Assembly: GCA_945862385.1 (NCBI GenBank)
Contig: CAMAXV010000002.1
Span: 1-64,000 of the forward strand
DNA: 64,000 nucleotides
Origin: Chitinophaga pinensis
Lineage (GTDB): Bacteria > Bacteroidota > Bacteroidia > Chitinophagales > Chitinophagaceae
Direction: 5' to 3'
Part shown: in pieces, positions 26,233-35,010 of the stretch
How positions within the stretch are numbered: position 1 is the stretch's first letter
Layout of the letters: every line of letters begins with the position of its first letter
Program-made: the position numbers and the translations under genes
Notes under the pieces: model-generated
The model's input: only the letters and a program-made list of their open reading frames with translations
Database searches by the model: none
Told to the model about the DNA's origin: nothing

Positions 26233-29163
26233 ATGCGTATGTTCAAGATAAGATCAGTAATCTCCTGCCTGCTCCTGGGCATTGTTTTTCAAACTAATGC
26301 TCAAAATAGCAACAGTTGGGTGGATAGTGTTATGAAAAGTCTTTCACCTGATGAAAAAATTGCACAGCTGATCATGGTAAGACTCTCTTCCATTGATTTG
26401 AGAACAAGAACCATCAGCTATTACGATTCCATTGTTGAAAGAGATATCAGGAAATACAATATTGGCGGCATATGCCTGTTTCAGGGTCCCGCAGTAAAGC
26501 AGGCAGCACTTGTCAATTCTTTTCAGTCGTTTGCAAAAACACCCATACTCATCGCAATTGATGGTGAAACTGGGGTGGGCATGAGGGTTGACAGCGTAAC
26601 ACCATTACCGAAAATGATGATGCTGGGAGCATTGAGAGACAGTTCACTGGTTTACAGGTATGGTAAATGGGTGGCAGAGCAATGCAAACAAATGGGCATT
26701 CAGGTCAATTTTGCGCCTGTAGTTGATGTAAATAACAATCCTGATAACCCTGTAATCAACGACAGGTCTTTCGGAGAAAATAAATACACAGTAGCCCGGA
26801 TGGCCACACAATATATGCTGGGAATGAAGGATGCAGGCATTATGGGTAGCGCCAAACATTTTCCTGGACATGGAGATGTTGCGGTAGATTCCCACCTCGA
26901 CCTGCCAGTAATCAATAAAAATAGAGCGGAACTGGATACCCTGGAATTATATCCCTTTAAAAAAATTATTGAGGCCGGTGTTGAAAGTGTTATGGTAGGG
27001 CATCTTTTTATCCCTGCCATTGATAACACGCCAAAGCGGGCGTCTTCTGTTTCTGAGAAAAATGTAACCGGTCTGTTAAGAAATGAGCTTGGATTCAATG
27101 GATTGACATTTACCGATGCACTTGAAATGAAAGGAGTTGCAGCTGAATTCCCCGATGGAGCGGCTGGGGTTGAATCCCTTATAGCAGGCAATGATATGCT
27201 TTGCCTGCCCGGTGAAGTAGGAACTGTAATTCAGAAAGTGAAGGACGCCATTGCTGCGAACAGACTCAGCTGGGAAAAAATAGACGGACATGTAAAGAAA
27301 GTGTTAGAAGCCAAGTATGCCCATGGGCTGTCTGAATTGAAGCCTGTTTCCCTTTTAAATTTGACACAAAGACTCAATGAACACAGTGATGCCATAAAAA
27401 AGGAGGTTGCAGAAAAGGCCATTACCTTAGGCAGACTAGGTGACCCCAGCTCCTTTCCACTCAAACAGGAAACAGCAGAAAATAAAGGAGGTAAAAAGAA
27501 CATAGTTCTGATTGACTATGCCAAAAATCGGAATACACAGTTTGCCGCACTGATGAGGAGAAATTACAATGCAGATGTTTTTCTGGTAGACAATTCCAGT
27601 TCAGCTGCTTATGCAGACAGCCTTATGCAGGTTATTCAGTCTGATTATGATCATGTGATTATGGCCATTCATGAACTTCCCAGATATCCGGCTAACAATT
27701 TCAACATGAACAAAGTTGTTGTAAACCTGTTCAACAGGATAGCAGTACTTAAATCAACTAACCTGTTCATTTTTGGCAATCCATATGCTGCTAAAAGTTT
27801 TTGTACGCTTAACAATATCCTCCTTTGTTATGATGACGATCCCATTACACATGTTGCAGCAGCTGCAATGCTTAAGGGAGAAATCAGTCCTGAAGGCATC
27901 CTGCCCGTGTCGGTGTGTGAAAATCTACCAGCAGGAACCAGTCTCAAAACTACTGGCGATATGTTTACAGCTCATGAATCAAAATCTGTTATTGGCATAG
28001 AGAAAATATCCAAAATAGATTCAGTAATCAATGATGCCATTGCAAGAAAAGCAGCACCCGGCATGGCACTGCTGGTGGTGAAAAATAACAGGATAATTAT
28101 GGAAAAAACTTATGGCAACATGAGTTATACCAGTTCGGGGAAAGTAACACAGGAAACAGTTTTTGACATGGCTTCGGTAACTAAGATTTGTGCTACAACA
28201 CTTTCTGTGATGAAACTTTATGACGAAGGCAAAATCGACCTGGAAAAAACGCTGGGTGATTATATTCCATGGTCAAAAAACACCAATAAAGAAGGCTTAA
28301 GGATTAGGGACATATTGTTGCACGAAGCCAGGCTCAAAGCATGGATACCTTTTTATAAGGAAATAGCAGACAGCACCACGATGAAAGCCCTGCCAGGTTA
28401 TTTCAGTAAGAGACAAGACAATGGTTTTGGTATAAAAGTTGATGATTCCCTTTTTATGCTAACAGCATGGAGAGATACCATGATAAGTAGAATTTTAACC
28501 TCCCCACTTGAAAAAAAGAAAACGTATATATACAGTGACAATGACTTTATCTTTCTTGGCGAACTTGTCAAATCTATTAGTGGATTGTCATTGGAACAAT
28601 ATGCCTGGAAGCATTTTTATGCCCCACTGGGCTTGAGAAGTACCGGGTTCAACCCAACCGGTTTTATGAGTAAACAAACAATTGCCCCAACAGAACAAGA
28701 TCCGTATTTCAGGGAAAGACTTGTTCAGGGATATGTACATGATCCCGGTGCAGCTATGTTTGGAGGTATATCAGGGCACGCAGGACTTTTCAGCAATGCA
28801 TATGAAACAGCAGTACTGATGAGTGTTGTTATGAATGGCGGAAAGCTTCACGGAAAAAGGTTTTTTTCAGACAGCACAGTGAAACTTTTTACTGCATATC
28901 AGAGTGACATCAGCAGACGCGGACTGGGTTTTGACAAACCAGAGAAAGACAATAACACCAGAAAATACCCCTATCCGGCACTTGCTGTTTCAGCCTCAAC
29001 ATTTGGTCATACCGGTTTTACAGGCACATGCACCTGGGCTGACCCTGAAAAGGGAATTGTATTTGTACTGCTCGCTAACAGGGTACATCCAACAGCAAGC
29101 AATACGTTCGGAGAACTCAATGTAAGGGGAAAGGTGATGGAAGAAGTGTTTACAGCATATTGA
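26233..29163 (+). CDS. GH3 beta-N-acetylhexosaminidase fused to a serine beta-lactamase-like domain
   Basis: 976 residues with a signal peptide (cleavage near TNAQ). Residues about 30-380 are a NagZ-type GH3 barrel with the His/Asp dyad motif KHFPGHGD (208-215) and catalytic aspartate in FTDALEMKG. A linker domain (about 385-590) precedes a beta-lactamase/esterase fold with SVTK (S648), a YSDNDF motif and a late HTGFTG motif. The fusion is typical of Bacteroidota and probably acts in the periplasm on muropeptides or amino-sugar glycans. Its end overlaps convergent crtB by 14 bases. Confidence 0.9.
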   Translation: MRMFKIRSVISCLLLGIVFQTNAQNSNSWVDSVMKSLSPDEKIAQLIMVRLSSIDLRTRTISYYDSIVERDIRKYNIGGICLFQGPAVKQAALVNSFQSFAKTPILIAIDGETGVGMRVDSVTPLPKMMMLGALRDSSLVYRYGKWVAEQCKQMGIQVNFAPVVDVNNNPDNPVINDRSFGENKYTVARMATQYMLGMKDAGIMGSAKHFPGHGDVAVDSHLDLPVINKNRAELDTLELYPFKKIIEAGVESVMVGHLFIPAIDNTPKRASSVSEKNVTGLLRNELGFNGLTFTDALEMKGVAAEFPDGAAGVESLIAGNDMLCLPGEVGTVIQKVKDAIAANRLSWEKIDGHVKKVLEAKYAHGLSELKPVSLLNLTQRLNEHSDAIKKEVAEKAITLGRLGDPSSFPLKQETAENKGGKKNIVLIDYAKNRNTQFAALMRRNYNADVFLVDNSSSAAYADSLMQVIQSDYDHVIMAIHELPRYPANNFNMNKVVVNLFNRIAVLKSTNLFIFGNPYAAKSFCTLNNILLCYDDDPITHVAAAAMLKGEISPEGILPVSVCENLPAGTSLKTTGDMFTAHESKSVIGIEKISKIDSVINDAIARKAAPGMALLVVKNNRIIMEKTYGNMSYTSSGKVTQETVFDMASVTKICATTLSVMKLYDEGKIDLEKTLGDYIPWSKNTNKEGLRIRDILLHEARLKAWIPFYKEIADSTTMKALPGYFSKRQDNGFGIKVDDSLFMLTAWRDTMISRILTSPLEKKKTYIYSDNDFIFLGELVKSISGLSLEQYAWKHFYAPLGLRSTGFNPTGFMSKQTIAPTEQDPYFRERLVQGYVHDPGAAMFGGISGHAGLFSNAYETAVLMSVVMNGGKLHGKRFFSDSTVKLFTAYQSDISRRGLGFDKPEKDNNTRKYPYPALAVSASTFGHTGFTGTCTWADPEKGIVFVLLANRVHPTASNTFGELNVRGKVMEEVFTAY

Positions 29164-29986
29164 GCTGGGTTCTGACAACAACTTTGGCGGCAACCCAGGC
29201 TTTTTGATAGTTGGGTATCCTGATTCTTTCTTCAAGAATACGCTGAGGTTGAACTGCCTTGATTTTTTTGAAAAGACTCAGGTAGTACTTATATGCGAGG
29301 TATACACCAAATCTTGCTTTTAATGGCAGCTTTGTGATTCCATCATAAGCAGCATTGAAATCATTTTGTATATCAGCTTCAATTTCTGCTTTCATTTTAT
29401 CTGTAAAATCTCTGAAATCCACTCCAGGAAAATATACTCGGTTTAGTTGCTGATAATCAGCTTTTACATCCCTTAAGAAATTAACTTTCTGGAATGCAGC
29501 ACCCAGCGCCTGTGCACTTGGCTTGAGCTTCTCGTATTCATCTTTATCGCCATCACAGAAAACATACAAACACATCAATCCAACGACTTCTGCACTTCCA
29601 TAAATATATTCAGCATAACCGTTTGCATCGTAAGTTGACTTGTTCAAATCAAATTCCATGCTTTTGAAAAAGGCCTCAATCAGTTCCGGATCAATATTGT
29701 ATTTGTTGACTGTAATCTGGAAACTATGTAAAATAGGATTAAGGCTGATTTTTTGCTCAATGGCAATGTATGTCTCTTTTTTAAATGCAGCAAGGAGAGA
29801 TGACTTGTCGTATCCGTGAAATGTATCAACGATTTCATCCGCAAACCTAACCAGGCCATAAATATCATAGATAGGCCCTCTGAGGTCTTTGTGCAGTAAA
29901 CGGATTGCACTGCTGAAAGATGTACTATACCTTTCAGTTGTTATCCTGCTGCAATCATGTGCTACCTGATGAAAAACTCCAATCAT
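29150..29986 (-). CDS. crtB: Phytoene synthase
   Basis: 278 residues. Trans-isoprenyl diphosphate synthase head-to-head fold with both aspartate-rich motifs, FADEIVD and RDVKADYQ, and the squalene/phytoene synthase signature around LGAAFQKVNFLRD. It condenses two geranylgeranyl diphosphates to phytoene. It is the last gene of the sigma-crtI-crtB block, 79 bases after crtI. Later carotenoid genes (lycopene cyclase, hydroxylase) are not in the window. Confidence 0.94.
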   Translation of the reverse strand: MIGVFHQVAHDCSRITTERYSTSFSSAIRLLHKDLRGPIYDIYGLVRFADEIVDTFHGYDKSSLLAAFKKETYIAIEQKISLNPILHSFQITVNKYNIDPELIEAFFKSMEFDLNKSTYDANGYAEYIYGSAEVVGLMCLYVFCDGDKDEYEKLKPSAQALGAAFQKVNFLRDVKADYQQLNRVYFPGVDFRDFTDKMKAEIEADIQNDFNAAYDGITKLPLKARFGVYLAYKYYLSLFKKIKAVQPQRILEERIRIPNYQKAWVAAKVVVRTQLNML

Positions 29987-30065
29987 ATGAATTTAATTAA
30001 TTCAACCGTTTAACAATGTACGCTTTCAATAGGACTTATCATAAACAATTCAGAACAATTGAATA

Positions 30066-31544
30066 TTATTTTTGTTCAGCGTTTATGAGCTTTGCCACTA
30101 CCTCACCACTAATCAGGCTTGGTGGCACTCCGGGTCCTGGTACCGTCAACTGACCTGTATAATAGAGATTACTTACTTTTTTACTCCTGCAAGACGGCTT
30201 TAAAATGGCAGTCTGCATAAGTGTATTGGCTAAGCCGTAAGCATTACCTTTAAATGCATTGTAATCATTTACAAAGTCTGAATAGGCATAAGCGCGTTTA
30301 TATACAATATGTTTTCTGATATCTACCCCAGAGCGCTCAAGAAGTCTTTCACATAACATATCAAAATAATGGTTTCTAATTTTATCATCATCTCCATTCA
30401 AGCCAGCTGCAACAGGTATCAGAAAGAAAAGATTTTCACAACCTTCAGGTGCCTGAGATGAATCAGTAACTGAAGTAGCGCTCAGGTAAAACAAAGGATC
30501 AGTCGGCCATTGAGGGTCAGTATAAATTTCAGCAGCGTGCTTGCCAAAAGGCACATCAAAGAATAGCGAATGGTGTTGAAGTGCGGGAATTTTTGTGTTC
30601 ACACCAACATAATAAATGAGGCAACCCGGAGCCATCACACGTTTTTCCCAATATGCATTGGTATAGCTTCTATACTGCGGATCAAGTAACTGTGTTTCTA
30701 TGAAATTATAATCAGCAGCACCAACCACTACATCTGCCTGATAATACATGCCATCAGCAGTTTTTACACCTCTCGCTTTGTCCTCAACAACATCAATAGC
30801 AGTAATTGTTGTATTGAAATGAAACTTCACTCCCTGCTGAACTGCTAATTTATGCATCCCTTCAACAATCTTATACATTCCACCCTTTGGAAACCAGGTC
30901 CCTAGCTTTACATCTGCATAGTTCATGAGGCTATATAAAGCAGGTGTATTTTCAGGAAGTGCCCCCAGAAACAGGACAGGAAATTCCATCATCTGTCTGA
31001 TTTGTGGATGCTTAAAATATTTTCCTATATGGGCTTTGATGTCATTAAATACATCAAGCTTGAAAAGACCTGCTATCAATTCAGCATCGAGAAATTCAAG
31101 GATGGATTGTCCGGGTTTAAATACAAGCTTGTTGATACCAACCTTGTATTTATACGCAGCCTCTTCCATAAATGCATCCAGTTTTTGACCAGCACCAGGC
31201 TCAAGTGATTCAAAAAGTAATTTGAGTGAGTTGTAATCAGCCGGAACATCCATTTCCCCCTGGTCCCAATAAATTCTGTATGATGGATCCAGTCTTATTA
31301 ATTCATAAAAATCAGAAGTCTGTCTTCCAAAAGAAGCAAAATAACGGTCAAACACATCAGGCATCCAATACCAGCTGGGTCCCATATCAAATGTGAAGCC
31401 ATCAGTTTTAAAATGTCTGGCCCTTCCTCCGGGCTGGTCATGTTTTTCTACAACAGTAACATCCCACCCTAATTTCGCAAGAAAAGAAGCAGCGGAAAGA
31501 CCTGCAAACCCTGCACCAACAACAACCACTTTTTGAGACACCAA
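30066..31544 (-). CDS. crtI: Phytoene desaturase
   Basis: 492 residues from a TTG at 31544, or 491 from the adjacent GTG at 31541. The N-terminal FAD-binding motif is VVGAGFAGLSAA, with EKHDQPGGRAR, and the C-terminal carotenoid signature ends in YYTGQLTVPGPGVPPSLISG. The enzyme introduces the double bonds that convert phytoene to lycopene or related products. It follows the ECF sigma gene by 7 bases, so transcription is shared. Confidence 0.95.
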   Translation of the reverse strand: MVSQKVVVVGAGFAGLSAASFLAKLGWDVTVVEKHDQPGGRARHFKTDGFTFDMGPSWYWMPDVFDRYFASFGRQTSDFYELIRLDPSYRIYWDQGEMDVPADYNSLKLLFESLEPGAGQKLDAFMEEAAYKYKVGINKLVFKPGQSILEFLDAELIAGLFKLDVFNDIKAHIGKYFKHPQIRQMMEFPVLFLGALPENTPALYSLMNYADVKLGTWFPKGGMYKIVEGMHKLAVQQGVKFHFNTTITAIDVVEDKARGVKTADGMYYQADVVVGAADYNFIETQLLDPQYRSYTNAYWEKRVMAPGCLIYYVGVNTKIPALQHHSLFFDVPFGKHAAEIYTDPQWPTDPLFYLSATSVTDSSQAPEGCENLFFLIPVAAGLNGDDDKIRNHYFDMLCERLLERSGVDIRKHIVYKRAYAYSDFVNDYNAFKGNAYGLANTLMQTAILKPSCRSKKVSNLYYTGQLTVPGPGVPPSLISGEVVAKLINAEQK

Positions 31545-31551
31545 TGTAATT

Positions 31552-32052
31552 TTAGAATTTGTTCAGTTCTGATTTCAACAACCTGCGGGCGAAATGAATC
31601 CTGCTTTTGATGGTTCCAAGAGGTTCATTGAGCATATCAGCAATTTCATGATACTTATACCCTTCAAAATACAACATAAAAGGTTGCCTGAAAATGCTCG
31701 GCAATTCATAGATTGCCTTGTTAATATCTTTGATACGTATTGTTGCTTCAGCTCCATTGGGCACAGCGGCCTGATTATGATCCAAGAGGAATTCATTGGG
31801 AGTACTATCAAAAATGGTATTTTGTTTGGATTTTCTCCTGTAATTGTTGATGAAAATATTGCGCATGATCGTATAAAGCCATGCCTTTATATTAGTACCA
31901 ACACTGTACTTTTCCTGATTGGACAATGCCCTGAACATGGTTTCCTGAAGCAGGTCTTTTGCAGATTCCTGATCCTTTGTTAAGGTCACTGCAAAAGGAC
32001 GCAGGTATTCTGAATTTTGAAGCAAGAGCTGGTTGAATTCCTGAGTTGACAT
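31552..32052 (-). CDS. ECF-type RNA polymerase sigma factor of the carotenoid operon
   Basis: 166 residues containing only sigma region 2 (KDLLQETMFRALS, AWLYTIMRNIFINNYRR) and region 4 (ELPSIFRQPFMLYFEGY, EIADMLNEPLGTIKSRI). No anti-sigma gene is adjacent. It lies between carH and crtI, like the LitS sigma factor that works under LitR in Streptomyces (family knowledge). The ATG at 32052 follows a consensus promoter overlapped by an inverted repeat. Confidence 0.92.
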   Translation of the reverse strand: MSTQEFNQLLLQNSEYLRPFAVTLTKDQESAKDLLQETMFRALSNQEKYSVGTNIKAWLYTIMRNIFINNYRRKSKQNTIFDSTPNEFLLDHNQAAVPNGAEATIRIKDINKAIYELPSIFRQPFMLYFEGYKYHEIADMLNEPLGTIKSRIHFARRLLKSELNKF

Positions 32053-32056
32053 GTTC

Positions 32057-32093
32057 TTTTGTTTAAATATTCAATAATCAAATTTAAACAAAA
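32057..32093. promoter_or_regulatory. Probable CarH operator: perfect 12-base inverted repeat
   Basis: TTTTGTTTAAAT (32057-32068) and ATTTAAACAAAA (32082-32093) are exact reverse complements with a 13-base spacer. The right arm overlaps the -7 element of the sigma-crtIB promoter, and the left arm lies near the predicted transcription start, so a protein bound here would block transcription. The inner half-site TTAAACA fits the nTnnACA pattern I recall for Thermus CarH. Confidence 0.6.
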
Positions 32094-32108
32094 TTGGCAG
32101 ATGCACAA
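32079..32108 (-). promoter_or_regulatory. Promoter of the sigma-crtI-crtB operon
   Basis: On the minus strand TTG (32106-32108), a 19-base spacer and TAAATTTG (32079-32086) match the Bacteroidota promoter exactly. Transcription would begin near 32072, giving a leader of about 20 bases before the ATG at 32052. Confidence 0.7.
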
Positions 32109-32115
32109 GGATTTC

Positions 32116-32145
32116 TGTTTAATTTTTTTAAAAAATGCTTAAACA
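32116..32145. repeat. Second inverted pair of the TGTTTAA half-site
   Basis: TGTTTAA (32116-32122) and TTAAACA (32139-32145) repeat the half-site of the main operator with nearly the same centre spacing (23 against 24 bases). It lies just upstream of the -33 element. A fifth copy, TTAAACA at 32207-32213, overlaps the carH stop codon. Confidence 0.45.
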
Positions 32146-32206
32146 TTTTTAATGTGCTGATAACCAGCCCAATACACATATTAGTTTAAAGAAAAAATAC
32201 TAAAAC

Positions 32207-33088
32207 TTAAACAAGATTGGTAATAAACTCTGTAACTTCCTGTAAGGACTTCTTGAAATGAATTTGGGCAGGAATCTTTTTCTCGTATGTTGCTGCTAGC
32301 CTTCCTGATATAATTAAAGGAATATTTCCAAACCTTTTGAGTGATTGGTGAATGAACTTGTCGAAGTTGAAAACACTTGATACAGAAGTAAGGTGGGTAT
32401 ATATGAAGTCTGGATTCTTATATTTCGCAACATATTCTACGTCATCCATAGGAACATTTGCACCAAGATATAAGACACGGAGTCCCCTGCTTTTCAGCAG
32501 ATACTGTATGAAAAGAAGTCCTAACTCATGGTATTCCCCTTCTGGAAGAAAGAGCAATCCTGTTTTTTTGAGTTGGAAAAGTGGGTTTACTGCTTCCGTT
32601 CCAACTATAAGTTTCTGTCTGATAATATTGGAAACAAGGTGTTCCTGAGCCGGATTTATGTGACCTGTGATCCACAAAACACCAATTCTTTCCATAAAAG
32701 GAAAAATAATCTGGTGAATCGTTTTTTCAATCCCTTTGGCCCGGATATATTCTTCCATACTATCTTCGAACCCTTCAAGATTCATATCCACCATTGCCTG
32801 AATGAGGGCATTAACTATACGCTCCTGTTGTGCATGTATATTATTAATGCTCAAAATCTTATTCCGCATATCATCTTCCTTCATGCGATCAATGTGCGAA
32901 ATTTTGAACCCGTATTTGTTAAGTAGAGAGATATTCAGGATTTTCTTTAACTCTTCATTATTGTAATAACGAATGTTGGTATCTGTCCTTTGGGGTTTAA
33001 GAAAATGGTAACGCTGTTCCCAGATACGTATCGTATGGGCCTTGATGCCAGTAAGATTCTCAAGATCTTTTATGGTAAATGCATTCAT
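32207..33088 (-). CDS. carH: CarH/LitR-type MerR regulator with B12-binding light-sensor domain
   Basis: 293 residues. An N-terminal MerR winged helix (TIKDLENLTGIKAHTIRIWE, residues 5-24) is followed by a four-helix cap with the W-x9-EH motif (W139, E149, H150) and a cobalamin-binding Rossmann domain whose likely axial histidine is H187 (GEYHELG). In CarH proteins adenosylcobalamin holds the repressor tetramer in the dark, and light breaks it up. Its position beside the sigma-crtIB operon fits light-induced carotenoid synthesis. It is transcribed separately; the interval to the sigma gene is 154 bases. Confidence 0.9.
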   Translation of the reverse strand: MNAFTIKDLENLTGIKAHTIRIWEQRYHFLKPQRTDTNIRYYNNEELKKILNISLLNKYGFKISHIDRMKEDDMRNKILSINNIHAQQERIVNALIQAMVDMNLEGFEDSMEEYIRAKGIEKTIHQIIFPFMERIGVLWITGHINPAQEHLVSNIIRQKLIVGTEAVNPLFQLKKTGLLFLPEGEYHELGLLFIQYLLKSRGLRVLYLGANVPMDDVEYVAKYKNPDFIYTHLTSVSSVFNFDKFIHQSLKRFGNIPLIISGRLAATYEKKIPAQIHFKKSLQEVTEFITNLV

Positions 33089-33179
33089 TCTGCTAATAAC
33101 ACAATTTTAGGGGGAATGTTCAGTTTATCAGACTTAGTTAAACTGCTTAGAAACATCACCAGATCAATTTCACAGTTCG

Positions 33180-33187
33180 CAAAGTTA
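33180..33187 (-). promoter_or_regulatory. Possible -7 element of carH
   Basis: TAACTTTG on the minus strand is an exact match, predicting a leader of about 85 bases before the carH ATG at 33088. The nearest TTG upstream is only 11 bases away, too close. The interval 33188-33274 holds no other recognisable signal. Confidence 0.35.
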
Positions 33188-33274
33188 AATAATTGGTACA
33201 AATTGTCTAAAAATGATGAAAATGAAGACTATTGTTGAATTTTGTCCAAGATTTTCACCTAAAGAGTCAACAAA

Positions 33275-33303
33275 TAAAAAAGCCCTTTTGACTAAAAAAG
33301 GGC
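33275..33303 (-). terminator. Rho-independent terminator of the polysaccharide operon
   Basis: On the minus strand an 8-bp stem (GCCCTTTT with AAAAGGGC, plus coordinates 33282-33289 and 33296-33303), 6-base loop, is followed by TTTTTT. It lies 27 bases after the stop codon of the last gene of the 22-gene operon. Confidence 0.8.
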
Positions 33304-33330
33304 ACAAATATTTTAAAAAAAAATAAAATA

Positions 33331-34065
33331 TTATCTCAATTGTTTCAATTTAGCGCTATCCAGGGCTTTTGCGAGTGACTTTGTAAGCTTCAGCTCTTGC
33401 AAAGCTGCAAGATGCCGCTCGTGGTGAAGATCTGTTCCAAGCAGATCAATCATACCTTCTTCTGCCATCCATTCGGCAGCTCTCCTTACATGCGGACCAT
33501 AATAATTTGAAAATGATAATAAGTTAGCCTGGAAAATGAGTCCGGCATCATGCAATTCCTGTAAAGCTTTTCGCTGGGTGTGGTAAAAATTGTAGCGCTC
33601 TGGGTGTGCAAAAACAGGCTGGTATCCCTGCAACTGCATTTCAAAAAAAACTTCCTTCAATTGCAAAGGAGGCTGGATGAAAGAAATTTCAACTAGCACC
33701 CAGTTGTCCCGGATACACAACAATGGATCTTTATCCTTGAGCAATTGTTCAAAATTACCATCAATCAGGTATTCAGCTGCTATATTTACCTTATTGTGAA
33801 TGCCTGAATCCTGCAATGCATTCATGAGCCTGTTTGAACCACCTGTAATTGACGTTTTGTCATTACGCCATATATCCTCCATCACATGGGGAGTGGCAGT
33901 AAACTCACTGTATCCAAGTTCAATAAGGCCATTGACGAGTTTAACTGAAAGCTCACTGTCTGCTGCCCCATCGTCAACTCCCGGCATAATATGGGAATGC
34001 ACATCAGTTGTCAACTCATGGAATGGAAATATGGAAAAACTCTTTTTTTTGAAAAAAGAAAACAC
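33331..34065 (-). CDS. YwqE/CpsB-type PHP-fold tyrosine-protein phosphatase
   Basis: 244 residues from a GTG at 34065 (MFSFFKKKSF). PHP-domain metal motifs: DVHSHIMPGVDDGA, ATPH, FAHPERY and LGTDLHH. This family (YwqE, CpsB, Wzb-equivalents) dephosphorylates the tyrosine-rich tail of the Wzc-type kinase, allowing the cycles needed for polymer export. It is the last gene of the polysaccharide operon; its kinase is the third gene, some 20 kb upstream in the same transcript. Confidence 0.92.
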   Translation of the reverse strand: MFSFFKKKSFSIFPFHELTTDVHSHIMPGVDDGAADSELSVKLVNGLIELGYSEFTATPHVMEDIWRNDKTSITGGSNRLMNALQDSGIHNKVNIAAEYLIDGNFEQLLKDKDPLLCIRDNWVLVEISFIQPPLQLKEVFFEMQLQGYQPVFAHPERYNFYHTQRKALQELHDAGLIFQANLLSFSNYYGPHVRRAAEWMAEEGMIDLLGTDLHHERHLAALQELKLTKSLAKALDSAKLKQLR

Positions 34066-34074
34066 GTGTATTAA

Positions 34075-35010
34075 TTAAGGATGAGCAACCATTGTCTGAT
34101 ATTCACTGTAAACTTTTTCTAGACCTTCACGCAAACTGACTTTGTATGTCCAGCCTAACCCTGTCAACTTGGATACATCCATGAGTTTTCGAGGTGTACC
34201 ATCTGGTTTTGATGAATCATAGACCAGGTCACCGGTAAAACCAACTACCTCCCTTACCATCATGGCCAAATCCGTTATGGTTAAGTCAATCCCTGTCCCA
34301 ATGTTAACAAGACCTGCCTCATTGTAATGATCCATCAGGTAAACACAGGCATCAGCCAGATCATCAGCATGTAAAAACTCCCTGCGTGGCGTTCCACTTC
34401 CCCAGATTACAACCTCTTTGGCACCTGCAATTTTTGCCTCATGAAATTTGCGAATGAATGTTGGCAGAACATGTGCATTTTCGAGATCGTAATTATCATT
34501 TGGCCCATACAGATTAGTTGGCATTACCGAAATGAAATTACAGCCATACTGGTCTCTGTATGCATCACACAACTTAATACCGGCAATCTTAGCAATGGCA
34601 TAAGGCTCATTGGTGTGTTCAAGTGGACCGCTGAGCAAATACTCTTCCTTGAGTGGCTGTGGTGCCATCTTGGGATAAATACAAGATGATCCCAGGAATA
34701 ATAATTTTTTCACCCCTGTTGCATAGGCAGAATGAATAACATTATTCTGGATCATCAGATTCTCATACAAAAACTGCCCCCTGTATGTGTTATTTGCATG
34801 GATACCCCCAACCCGTGCTGCAGCCAGAAAAACGTATGCAGGCCTTTCTATCTCAAAAAATTCATTCACAGCTTCCTGCGTTCGCAGATCAAGTTGAGAA
34901 GAAGTCCTGGTCAATATATTTTCATAACCAAGTTTTACAAGATTTCGGTGGATTGCAGATCCCACCATACCTCGATGACCGGCTATATAAATTTTATCAA
35001 ACTTATTCAT
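34075..35010 (-). CDS. fcl: GDP-L-fucose synthase
   Basis: 311 residues from the ATG at 35010 ([14 protein letters not shown]); two other in-frame ATGs lie at 35016 and 35019. Extended SDR with [10 protein letters not shown], the serine in FLGSSCIYP and catalytic YAIAK. With Gmd it makes GDP-L-fucose by epimerising and reducing GDP-4-keto-6-deoxymannose. It overlaps gmd by 8 bases. The pair predicts fucose in the polymer. Confidence 0.96.
   Translation of the reverse strand: MNKFDKIYIAGHRGMVGSAIHRNLVKLGYENILTRTSSQLDLRTQEAVNEFFEIERPAYVFLAAARVGGIHANNTYRGQFLYENLMIQNNVIHSAYATGVKKLLFLGSSCIYPKMAPQPLKEEYLLSGPLEHTNEPYAIAKIAGIKLCDAYRDQYGCNFISVMPTNLYGPNDNYDLENAHVLPTFIRKFHEAKIAGAKEVVIWGSGTPRREFLHADDLADACVYLMDHYNEAGLVNIGTGIDLTITDLAMMVREVVGFTGDLVYDSSKPDGTPRKLMDVSKLTGLGWTYKVSLREGLEKVYSEYQTMVAHP

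Noticed and set aside
32990-33238. 82-codon plus-strand frame over the carH start
   Set aside because: Mostly antisense to carH and its promoter; no recognisable protein pattern.
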